From DATGEO01 sp035310015 (GTDB lineage: Bacteria; Chloroflexota; Dormibacteria; Dormibacterales; Dormibacteraceae): a DNA stretch of 6,280 nt. Of the stretch, positions 1-5,639 are shown one piece after another. The translations under genes were made by a program, and so were the position numbers. Each line of letters begins with the position of its first letter. Position 1 is the first letter of the stretch. The notes under the pieces were generated by a model. That model ran no database searches, was not told the DNA's origin, and saw only the letters and a program-made list of their open reading frames with translations. The stretch spans positions 1 to 6,280 of the forward strand of contig DATGEO010000003.1 of assembly GCA_035310015.1 (NCBI GenBank), read 5' to 3'.

Positions 1-121
1 GCACCTCATGTATTCGCTATGTCAAAGTGCGGTTCCTCCGCAGAGGCCTGGAGCAAAGCTCCAGCGCTCCCGCGAATGGGTTGGCTCTATGACTGAGGCG
101 CCTAAGCGGCGTCTCTCGTGG
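1..121 (-). ncRNA. Candidate structured RNA or 5' leader downstream of recX (partial, runs off window)
   Basis: This stretch has no convincing gene. On the minus strand it shows nested complementarity. An outer stem pairs 101-95 (GCGCCTC) with 7-1 (GAGGTGC), seven pairs with one G-U. An inner stem pairs 77-72 (ATTCGC) with 17-12 (GCGAAT). Inside are two hairpins: 64-58 with 54-48 (CTGGAGC, loop TTT, GCTCCAG) and 42-38 with 32-28 (TGCGG, loop AGGAA, CCGCA). The 5' strand of the outer stem can instead pair with 115-108 (GAGACGCC), seven of eight positions. The 3' strand of the outer stem contains GAGGTG, which could be the ribosome-binding site of a gene just outside the window, so a translation-controlling leader is one reading; a free-standing small RNA is another. 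I do not recognise the family. The fold is by hand from one sequence; the pairs are seen, the function is inferred. Confidence 0.35.
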
Positions 122-127
122 ATAAGA

Positions 128-133
128 ATTTTA
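128..133 (-). promoter_or_regulatory. Possible -10 box (TAAAAT) at the recX stop codon
   Basis: The minus strand reads TAAAAT across the recX stop codon, matching the sigma-70 consensus TATAAT at five of six positions, in an A/T-rich patch (133-121) that stands out in this GC-rich window. No good -35 lies 16-18 bases upstream. Initiation about seven bases downstream would fall near 121, just before the foldable region. The codon context (stop TAA) explains part of the match, so this is tentative. Confidence 0.3.
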
Positions 134-634
134 GGCGTCTATGTCTCCGGCCAGCACCGCCAGGCAGGCCGCGCGGGCGACCTCGATCGAAAAGCCGCGC
201 CTGACGAGCTTGGAGCCGATCCGGTTCAGCATCTCTCGGTAGCCTGGCGGCGGCTTTTCGGCGTACAGGCGTTCGGCCAGCCGCGTCGCGGCCACGAGCT
301 GAGACTCCGGGTCGTCGCCCGCCAGCGCGTCCGCGATTCCCGCCCGGTCGATGCCTTTGGCCGACAGCTCGGCCGCCAGGGCGCGCGGCCCCCTCGTGGC
401 GCTGCGCTGGCGGACGATCCCGCGCGCGAACGCGGCGTCGTCCAGGTAGCCGAGCTCGGCCAGCCGAGCCATGGCCGCGTCGATCTCGGTCGACTCGTAG
501 CCCTTGCGCTCCAGCTTGCGCCGGAGTTCGAGCCGCGAGTGCGCCCTGAGCGCGAGGTATCTCAGCCCGGCGTCCAGCGCCGGGACCGCGGGCGGCTGCC
601 GCCGCTCGGCCCTGGGCCTAGAAGTCCTCTGCAC
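131..634 (-). CDS. recX: Regulatory protein RecX
   Basis: RecX binds RecA filaments and modulates RecA recombinase and coprotease activity, usually by inhibiting filament growth. The 167-residue product has the family build of repeated three-helix units, roughly residues 20-65, 66-105 and 112-162. Recognisable signatures are the LRxKLxxKGY-like segment near residues 37-46 followed by LGYLDDAAFA (61-70) and the R-G-P-R-A-L segment near 81-86. The position directly after recA supports the call. The GTG start at 634-632 lies inside recA, so the two genes overlap by 17 bases, which suggests one transcript and coupled translation. There is no strong Shine-Dalgarno before this GTG, and the first 18 or so residues are Arg/Pro-rich and lie outside the conserved domain, so the start is less certain than the gene. 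Stop is TAA at 133-131. Confidence 0.93.
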   Translation of the reverse strand: MQRTSRPRAERRQPPAVPALDAGLRYLALRAHSRLELRRKLERKGYESTEIDAAMARLAELGYLDDAAFARGIVRQRSATRGPRALAAELSAKGIDRAGIADALAGDDPESQLVAATRLAERLYAEKPPPGYREMLNRIGSKLVRRGFSIEVARAACLAVLAGDIDA

Positions 635-1676
635 CGCCGCCGGCCGTTGTCCTCGCCGGCGTCGCGCCCTTCACCGGGCCGGTGCCTCCGGCCGCCTTCT
701 CGCGGACCTTGGCTTCGATCTCCGCCGACAGCGTCGGGTTCTCGCGCAGATAGTTGCGCACGTTCTCGCGGCCCTGCCCGAGGCGCTGGTCGCCGTAGGA
801 CAGCCACGTGCCGCTCTTCTCGAAGATGTTGTACTCGAGCGCCGCGTCGATCAGCGAGCCCTCGCGGGAGATGCCCTCGTTGAAGAGGATGTCGAACTCC
901 GCGGCGCGGAACGGCGGCGCGACCTTGTTCTTCACAACCTTGACCTTCACCCTCGCGCCGACCGAATCGAGGCCGGACTTGATGACCTCGATCTTCCGGA
1001 TGTCCAGGCGCACCGAGGAGTAGAACTTCAGCGCGCGCCCGCCCGGCTGCGTCTCCGGATTGCCGAACATGATCCCGACCTTCTCCCGGAGCTGGTTCAG
1101 GAAGATCACCGAGCAGTTGGACTTGGAGATCGCGGCAGTGAGCTTGCGCAGCGCCTGCGACATGAGCCGCGCCTGCAGGCCGACATGGGCGTCACCCATC
1201 TCGCCCTCGATCTCCGCCTTGGGCACGAGGGCGGCGACGGAGTCGATGACGATCACATCCACGGCGCCCGAGCGCACCAGCACCTCGACGATCTCGAGCG
1301 CCTGCTCACCGGTGTCCGGCTGGCTGATCAGGAGCTCGTCGATGTTGACGCCGATGCGCGACGCATAGATCGGGTCCAGGGCGTGCTCGGCGTCGACGAA
1401 CGCGGCCACTCCGCCTTTCTTCTGGGCTTCGGCGATCACGTGCAGCGCCAGAGTGGTCTTGCCTGCCGACTCCGGGCCGTACAGCTCTGTGACCCGGCCT
1501 TTGGGAATTCCCCCCACTCCCAACGCCAGGTCGAGCAGGAGCGCGCCGGTCGGGATGACGGTGATCTCTCCGCGCAGCGCCGCCTGCTCACCCAGCTTCA
1601 TGATCGAACCCTTGCCGTAGCTCTTCACGATCTGAGCCATTGCGGAGTCGAGGGACTTTTCCTTTTCTTTTTCCAA
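618..1676 (-). CDS. recA: Recombinase RecA
   Basis: RecA forms ATP-dependent filaments on single-stranded DNA, drives strand exchange and stimulates LexA self-cleavage. The 352-residue product is full length for the family. Visible landmarks: Walker A GPESAGKTT at 67-75; catalytic glutamate E97 in FVDAEHALD; Walker B VIVIDS at 141-146; loop L1 around 156-165; loop L2 around 200-214; the family signature ALKFYSSVRLDIRK at 215-228; and the KNK lysines at 249-251. The C-terminal tail (about 329-352) is Gly/Ala/Thr-rich and only weakly acidic, ending EDF, unlike the strongly acidic tail of E. coli RecA. The start is TTG at 1676-1674, preceded at 10 bases by AGGAGG; the next in-frame ATG (residue 13) has no such site. 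The N-terminus repeats Glu-Lys (EKEKEK). A dedicated promoter with a LexA box lies upstream, and recX overlaps the end. Confidence 0.98.
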   Translation of the reverse strand: MEKEKEKSLDSAMAQIVKSYGKGSIMKLGEQAALRGEITVIPTGALLLDLALGVGGIPKGRVTELYGPESAGKTTLALHVIAEAQKKGGVAAFVDAEHALDPIYASRIGVNIDELLISQPDTGEQALEIVEVLVRSGAVDVIVIDSVAALVPKAEIEGEMGDAHVGLQARLMSQALRKLTAAISKSNCSVIFLNQLREKVGIMFGNPETQPGGRALKFYSSVRLDIRKIEVIKSGLDSVGARVKVKVVKNKVAPPFRAAEFDILFNEGISREGSLIDAALEYNIFEKSGTWLSYGDQRLGQGRENVRNYLRENPTLSAEIEAKVREKAAGGTGPVKGATPARTTAGGGAEDF

Positions 1677-1686
1677 TTTCGAGATG

Positions 1687-1692
1687 CCTCCT
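1687..1692 (-). promoter_or_regulatory. recA ribosome-binding site (AGGAGG), decides the TTG start
   Basis: The minus strand carries a perfect AGGAGG ten bases before the TTG at 1676-1674. The spacing is slightly long but acceptable, and no ATG or GTG in frame lies closer, so it supports a TTG start for recA. Confidence 0.8.
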
Positions 1693-1775
1693 AAGTCGTT
1701 GCGGCGAGTGTTCTATGTCGAAGGGCGGATTTCAATCGCGTCTTAACAGGCATAGCCGGGCGCCGTGACCCCAGG

Positions 1776-1804
1776 ATCATAGCGAACAGGTGTTCGAGCG
1801 TCAA
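1776..1804 (-). promoter_or_regulatory. recA promoter, sigma-70 type
   Basis: The minus strand has a -35 box TTGACG at 1804-1799 (five of six matches to TTGACA) and a -10 box TATGAT at 1781-1776 (five of six matches to TATAAT), separated by exactly 17 bases. Initiation is expected near 1769, leaving a recA leader of roughly 93 bases. The spacer contains the LexA box. Spacing, sequence quality and placement agree, so this is the best-supported promoter in the window. Confidence 0.85.
1783..1796. promoter_or_regulatory. LexA operator (SOS box) inside the recA promoter
   Basis: The 14-base sequence CGAACAGGTGTTCG is a perfect CGAAC-N4-GTTCG palindrome, the arrangement bound by Gram-positive and actinobacterial LexA (Bacillus consensus CGAACRNRYGTTYS). 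It fills most of the 17-base spacer between -35 and -10, so bound LexA would block RNA polymerase. I found no other full GAAC-N4-GTTC match in the window. The implied biology is DNA-damage induction of recA and, by read-through, recX. The operator is seen; the regulation is inferred from the family. Confidence 0.88.
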
Positions 1805-1839
1805 GCGGGTCCTCACAAGTGGTGGCGGGGTGCGGAACC

Positions 1840-2937
1840 TCATGCGGTCTTGACCTCGCCCGAAGCCGCTCCCCGGGCGGCCTCGATCAGCATGCGCAGC
1901 GCCTCCCCCGCCGCCTGGCGGCGGTTCGACCACCGATCGCCGCTGAACATGTGCTCCCGGCTCTCGACGCCGCTCGGCGACGCGACCGCCACGTAGGTCA
2001 GGCCCACCGGCTTCGACGAGCCGTCCGACGACGGGCCGGCAATCCCCGTCACCGCCGCCGCCAGGGTCGAGCGCAGCCGCTCCCGCACCCCGGCGGCCAT
2101 CGCCTCGGCGACCGGGCCGCTCACGGCGCCGTGCCGCGCCAGCAGCGCGGCGGGGACGTTCAGCAGCTCGCGCTTGGCCTGGTCGCCGTAGGCGACGACG
2201 CCGCCCAAGAAGTAGGCGGAGCTTCCGGGCTCGTCGGTGATCAGCTGGCCGAGCAGCCCACCGGTGCACGACTCCGCCACCGCCAGGGTGGTGCCGGAAC
2301 CCTTCAGCAGCGCTCCGAGCTCTCGCGCCAGCGGATCGACTGGTGACTCCGCCCCCGGTGCGCCGCCCGACGGCACGGCGACGAGGCCGGGCGGCTGCAC
2401 GACGCCTCCCCACAGCACGTGCCGCCACCGCCACATGTAGTCGAGCCCGCTCGACACCGTCAGCACCAGCGCGAGCGCCACCGCCAGGGTCGCCGGAAGG
2501 CCCAGCCAGTCGTACGGGCGCTGCAGGATGAGCAGCACGACCGCCGCCACCTGGGTCACGGTCTTGGTCTTGCCGAGAGGCGCGGCCGCGATGGCGCGGC
2601 CCTGGCTCGCGGCCACCGTGCGCAGCAGGGTGATGAGCAGCTCGCGGGCGAAGATGACGACGACCACCCAAGCCGCGACCAGGCCCTCCTGCACGAGCAC
2701 GATGAGCACCGAGAGCACGAACAGCTTGTCCACGAGCGGGTCGAGGAACTTGCCGAGGTCGCTGACCGTCTTGGTGCGGCGCGCCAGCTGGCCGTCCATC
2801 GTGTCCGTGATCGAGAAGGCGACGAACACGATCGCGGCGAGCTGGTCGTGGTACGGAAACTGCGCGAGCAGCAGGAGCATCAAGGGCGGGATCGCGACCA
2901 GCCGGCTGATGGTCAGCGCGTTCGGCAGATTGACCAC
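1840..2937 (-). CDS. pgsA-cinA: Fused phosphatidylglycerophosphate synthase (PgsA) - nicotinamide-nucleotide amidase (CinA C-terminal/PncC)
   Basis: One 365-residue ORF carries two enzymes. Residues 1 to about 172 are a CDP-alcohol phosphatidyltransferase: an integral membrane enzyme, here most like PgsA, which makes phosphatidylglycerophosphate from CDP-diacylglycerol and glycerol-3-phosphate. The family motif D-x2-D-G-x2-A-R-x8-G-x3-D-x3-D is complete (D45, D48, G49, A52, R53, G62, D66, D70), and hydrophobic segments lie around 8-27, 32-44, 72-98, 128-140 and 147-163. After a Gly/Pro-rich linker (about 174-200), residues 203-358 are a CinA C-terminal domain with AESCTGG (221-227), GGVVAYGDQAKRELL (245-259), TGIAGP (297-302) and KPVGLTY (309-315). 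This family deamidates nicotinamide mononucleotide to nicotinate mononucleotide in NAD salvage. The N-terminal MoaB-like half of full CinA is absent. GTG start at 2937-2935, 27 bases after and in frame with the ftsK stop; the Shine-Dalgarno is weak. PgsA versus another CDP-alcohol transferase rests on the motif and gene order. Confidence 0.93.
   Translation of the reverse strand: MVNLPNALTISRLVAIPPLMLLLLAQFPYHDQLAAIVFVAFSITDTMDGQLARRTKTVSDLGKFLDPLVDKLFVLSVLIVLVQEGLVAAWVVVVIFARELLITLLRTVAASQGRAIAAAPLGKTKTVTQVAAVVLLILQRPYDWLGLPATLAVALALVLTVSSGLDYMWRWRHVLWGGVVQPPGLVAVPSGGAPGAESPVDPLARELGALLKGSGTTLAVAESCTGGLLGQLITDEPGSSAYFLGGVVAYGDQAKRELLNVPAALLARHGAVSGPVAEAMAAGVRERLRSTLAAAVTGIAGPSSDGSSKPVGLTYVAVASPSGVESREHMFSGDRWSNRRQAAGEALRMLIEAARGAASGEVKTA
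2398..2411 (-). promoter_or_regulatory. Possible internal ribosome-binding site and GTG start for free PncC
   Basis: At the domain junction of the fusion the minus strand reads GGGGAGG (2411-2405), four bases, then an in-frame GTG (2400-2398, residue V180). Initiation here would give a 186-residue protein containing the whole amidase domain and none of the membrane enzyme. The spacing is a little short and Gly-Gly codons in GC-rich genes easily give such strings, so it is suggestive only. Confidence 0.3.
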
Positions 2938-2964
2938 AGCAATCAGCCTAGACGTTCGAAAGGG

Positions 2965-5241
2965 TCACTCCAGACCAAGGCGCTCCAGCAGCTCGTCGAC
3001 GTCGGGAAGGTTCATCAGCACCTCTCGCGACTTCGAGCCCTGATAGCCGCCGATCACGCGGTGCTCCGCGAGCTGGTCGACGATCCGGCCCGCGCGCGAG
3101 TAGCCGACGTTGAACTTGCGCTGCACGAGCGACACCGACGCGCCGCCCTCCGCACAGACCGCGCGAGCCGCGCGCGGGAACAGCGGGTCGAGCTTGCGCT
3201 CCGAGCGCTCGCCGGCCTCCCACTCCGAGCCGGCGCCCTCCTCGAGGATCTCTTCCATGAAGCGCGGCGCGCCCTGCGACTTCCAGAAGCTCACCACCGA
3301 GTCGACCTCCTGGTCGCTGACGAACGCGCCCTGGATGCGGGTCGGCTTGCCCGCGTCGACGGGCTGGTACAGCATGTCGCCGCGGCCGAGCAGCTTCTCC
3401 GCGCCGCCGCCGTCGAGGATCACGCGGCTGTCGACCTGCGAGCCGACGGCGAACGCGATGCGCGACGGGATGTTGGCCTTGATGAGGCCCGTGATGATGT
3501 CCGTCGACGGGCGCTGCGTGGCGATGATCAGGTGGATGCCGACCGCGCGCGCGAGCTGAGCGATGCGGCAGATGAGCTCTTCGATCTCGCCCGCCGCGAC
3601 CATCATCAGGTCGGCGAGCTCGTCGATGACGATGACGATGTAGGGCAGCTCGCGCGCCGACTTCAGCAGCGCCTTCTCGTTGTAGGCCGCGATGTTGCGG
3701 ACGCCTTCCGCTGAGAAAAGCTTGTACCGGCGGTCCATCTCCGCCACCGCCCAGCGCAGCGCCGCCGCCGCCTGGTGCGATTCGACGAGCACCGGCAGCG
3801 CGAGGTGCGGGAGGCCGTTGAAGCCCGTCATCTCGACGCGCTTGGGGTCGATGAGCAGCAGGCGCAGGTGGTCGGGAGTGGCCTGGAAGAGCAGGCTGAT
3901 GATCAGGGCGTTGATGCACACGCTCTTGCCCTGTCCGGTCGCGCCCGCGATCAAAAGATGCGGCATGCGCGTGAGGTCGCCAACGATCGATGCGCCGGAG
4001 ACGTCGTTGCCCAGCGCCAGCGCCAGTGCGTGCGTGCCCTCGCGGAAGGCCGCGGTCTCGACGACCTCGCGGATCGTCACCAGGCTCGCGGACTTGTTCG
4101 GCACCTCGATGCCGACGGCCGACTTGCCGGGGATCGGCGCCTCGATCCGCAGCGGCGAGGCCGCGAGCGCGAGCGACAGGTCGTTCTGCAGCGCCGTGAT
4201 CTTCTTCACCTGCACGCCGGCGCCCGGCTGCACCTCGTACTGGGTCACCGCCGGGCCCGGGTTCACGCCGACGACCTTCGCGGGCACGCCGAAGGTCTCG
4301 AGCGTGGTCTCGATGACCTTGACGTTGCGCTTGATCTCGTCCTGCATGCGCTCCTTGCGCGCCGTGACGGTGTCGAGCAGCGAGAGCGAAGGCAGCCGCC
4401 ACTCGATGTCGGGCACGTCGTCCTCCGGCTCGGCCACCACTCGAAGAGCGGGAGGCTTGGCCGGCTCGTCGCGCTCGGCCGCCGGACGTTCGTCGTCGCG
4501 TTCATCCTGAGACTCGTCGGCCTCGGGCTCGGTGTCGATCTCCCAGGGCCGAGGCGCGGTCGTGACCGGCGGATATGCGAGACCGATCGGTGCCGTCTCT
4601 TTGGCGGCGACCTTGGCCGGTCCGTTCCTGGCCGGCTCCGTGCGCGGCATCGCGACCAGCGCCTCCAGCCGCCGCCGTTCGGCGTAGGCGGCCTGGCCTC
4701 CGCGCACCACCGCCTGGATGACCGCGCCCGGGCTGAAGTGCAGGGTGACGATGAGGCCGATCACGAGGCCCGCGACGAGCAGCACCCACGCTCCCGGCCG
4801 GCTGACCACCTCGATGAGCGCCTGGTCGATCCCACCGCCGAGGCCGCCGCCGGAGTTGCCGGCCATCCCGAACAGGCCGATCAGCGCCAGCATCGCGACG
4901 GCGCCGGAAACCAGGTCCAGCGGCCGCGGACGCGGCGCACTCGGCCACAGCAGATAGGCGCCCGAGCCCATCGCCAGCGCCACGGGCACGAACCAGGCGC
5001 GTCCGAAGCTCGCGAACAGCCAGTCGCGAATCCCTCCCAGCAGCGAGCCGGACAGGCTCGCGGCGGCGATGAGGCCCAGGACTCCGACCAGGATGAGCAG
5101 GACCGCGGTGATCTCGCGGATCTGCCTCTGGCTGAGCTTCGGTGCGGTGCGCCGCGTGCGCGCGGAACGACTTCGCGCGGAGGACGTTCGCCGCGCGCCG
5201 CGAGAGGTGGAGCGTGAGGTGCGGGTGGTGGTGCGAGGCAT
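2965..5241 (-). CDS. ftsK: DNA translocase FtsK/SpoIIIE
   Basis: FtsK/SpoIIIE is a membrane-anchored hexameric ATPase that pumps double-stranded DNA at the division septum and helps resolve chromosome dimers. The 758-residue product has, in order: a basic, Arg/Ser/Thr-rich N-terminus (1-35); four predicted membrane helices (about 43-63, 82-99, 109-127, 151-169); a charged, mainly acidic linker (about 200-280); the alpha/beta motor with Walker A GATGQGKS (433-440), the LLLIDPKRVE motif (461-470), Walker B VIVIDELAD (536-544) and ATQRPSTDIITG (574-585); and a gamma winged-helix domain (about 685-745) with the RKFNVGYSRAGRIVDQL signature. Gamma domains read polar guide sequences in the chromosome. 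Length is typical of SpoIIIE-type proteins with a short linker. The ATG start at 5241-5239 has no clear Shine-Dalgarno; a -10-like TAGAAT lies 31-36 bases upstream. The stop is followed by pgsA-cinA, probably in the same operon. Confidence 0.97.
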   Translation of the reverse strand: MPRTTTRTSRSTSRGARRTSSARSRSARTRRTAPKLSQRQIREITAVLLILVGVLGLIAAASLSGSLLGGIRDWLFASFGRAWFVPVALAMGSGAYLLWPSAPRPRPLDLVSGAVAMLALIGLFGMAGNSGGGLGGGIDQALIEVVSRPGAWVLLVAGLVIGLIVTLHFSPGAVIQAVVRGGQAAYAERRRLEALVAMPRTEPARNGPAKVAAKETAPIGLAYPPVTTAPRPWEIDTEPEADESQDERDDERPAAERDEPAKPPALRVVAEPEDDVPDIEWRLPSLSLLDTVTARKERMQDEIKRNVKVIETTLETFGVPAKVVGVNPGPAVTQYEVQPGAGVQVKKITALQNDLSLALAASPLRIEAPIPGKSAVGIEVPNKSASLVTIREVVETAAFREGTHALALALGNDVSGASIVGDLTRMPHLLIAGATGQGKSVCINALIISLLFQATPDHLRLLLIDPKRVEMTGFNGLPHLALPVLVESHQAAAALRWAVAEMDRRYKLFSAEGVRNIAAYNEKALLKSARELPYIVIVIDELADLMMVAAGEIEELICRIAQLARAVGIHLIIATQRPSTDIITGLIKANIPSRIAFAVGSQVDSRVILDGGGAEKLLGRGDMLYQPVDAGKPTRIQGAFVSDQEVDSVVSFWKSQGAPRFMEEILEEGAGSEWEAGERSERKLDPLFPRAARAVCAEGGASVSLVQRKFNVGYSRAGRIVDQLAEHRVIGGYQGSKSREVLMNLPDVDELLERLGLE

Positions 5242-5272
5242 GCTGGATCGCCGGCGACCGGGCTGACAGGGG

Positions 5273-5278
5273 ATTCTA
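5273..5278 (-). promoter_or_regulatory. Possible ftsK -10 box (TAGAAT)
   Basis: The minus strand reads TAGAAT, five of six matches to TATAAT, in the 94-base gap between ftsK and the divergent small gene. The sequence 17 bases further upstream (GGGGAG) is not a -35 box. Initiation would fall near 5266, giving a leader of about 25 bases with no Shine-Dalgarno. Confidence 0.35.
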
Positions 5279-5321
5279 CACCGGCCGGATCGGGCCTCCC
5301 CGTCGCGCCCGGCGGCTCAGG

Positions 5322-5329
5322 GATACTGT
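5322..5329 (+). promoter_or_regulatory. Possible -10 box for a leaderless small gene
   Basis: The plus strand has GATACT (5322-5327), overlapping TACTGT (5324-5329), which fits TANNNT. Either would place the transcription start at or within a few bases of the GTG at 5336, and no Shine-Dalgarno precedes that GTG. This is the layout of leaderless genes common in high-GC Terrabacteria. No -35 is recognisable. Confidence 0.35.
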
Positions 5330-5335
5330 CTGACC

Positions 5336-5635
5336 GTGGCTGTGGATCCCTTCGCCGAGGCCGAGACGCGGTATCGCTCGCTCGTCGAGCAGCGGCGCAG
5401 CGGCGGCCTCCAGCCTCGACAGTTCCGGCTGGCGGTGCGTGACCTTGCGGTGCTCGACAGCGAGGGGCATCGATGGATGCTCGGGCCGGAGGACGGTATC
5501 TGGTACCGGCGCGAGCACGAGCGGTGGCTGCAGGCCGACCCGCCGCGGCGGCTGGTCTGCACCGCCTGCGGGCATCACAACCTCGGCCGGCACAGCTTCT
5601 GCGTGGAGTGTGGGCACAGGCTGAACCGAGCCTGA
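5336..5635 (+). CDS. Small protein with C-terminal zinc ribbon, function unknown
   Basis: The 99-residue product has two parts. Residues about 5-70 look like a small soluble domain: a helical, charged start (DPFAEAETRYRSLVEQ), a GGLQPRQF turn, then an aromatic segment (HRWMLGPEDGIWYR, EHERWLQADPP) with spaced tryptophans. Residues 73-95 form a zinc ribbon with C75-x2-C78-x10-C89-x2-C92. The arrangement of a helix-plus-Trp module ending in W-x-Q-A-D-P-P before a zinc ribbon resembles uncharacterised proteins I associate with Chloroflexota-like genomes; that is recollection, not a search. No signal peptide or membrane helix is visible. It is the only plus-strand gene. It is divergent from ftsK and converges on the next gene with a 4-base gap and no terminator between. 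Start GTG at 5336; an in-frame GTG two codons later is also possible. Coding is supported by the clean zinc ribbon. Confidence 0.78.
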   Translation: MAVDPFAEAETRYRSLVEQRRSGGLQPRQFRLAVRDLAVLDSEGHRWMLGPEDGIWYRREHERWLQADPPRRLVCTACGHHNLGRHSFCVECGHRLNRA

Positions 5636-5639
5636 ACCG

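Noticed and set aside
20..25. Perfect TTGACA (-35 box) on the minus strand near the left edge.
   Set aside because: The matching -10 would lie beyond the window, so it cannot be judged; it also falls inside the candidate folded region. Kept as a possibility for whoever has the flanking sequence.
48..64. The perfect 7-bp hairpin CTGGAGC/GCTCCAG as a rho-independent terminator for recX.
   Set aside because: Neither strand has a run of T after the stem; it is better explained as one arm of the larger fold.
772..779. GGGCAGGG on the minus strand, matching the E. coli FtsK polar sequence pattern GGGNAGGG.
   Set aside because: A single degenerate 8-base match inside recA is expected by chance in GC-rich DNA, and the recognition sequence of this FtsK is unknown.
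8..1694. Long plus-strand open frames opposite recX and recA (8-883 and 504-1694).
   Set aside because: They are antisense to clear recX and recA, Arg/Ala/Leu-rich with no recognisable domain, as expected from third-position GC bias in GC-rich DNA.
1707..1735. Second possible recA promoter with TTGAAA at 1735-1730 on the minus strand.
   Set aside because: The sequence 17 bases downstream (AACACT) is a poor -10, and the promoter at 1804-1776 is far better.
1943..1956. SOS-like sequence GAAC-ATGT-GCTC inside the CinA domain.
   Set aside because: One half-site is mismatched, it lies inside coding sequence, and no promoter is associated.
2419..5217. Long open frames overlapping ftsK and pgsA-cinA on both strands, for example 2948-4402 minus, 2419-3714 plus and 3775-5217 plus.
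   Set aside because: Low-complexity, His/Arg/Asp-rich or Arg/Gly/Ala-rich translations with no motifs; shadows of the well-supported genes.
5636..5639. A terminator between the two convergent small genes.
   Set aside because: Only four bases separate the stop codons, and I saw no hairpin with a T-run around them.
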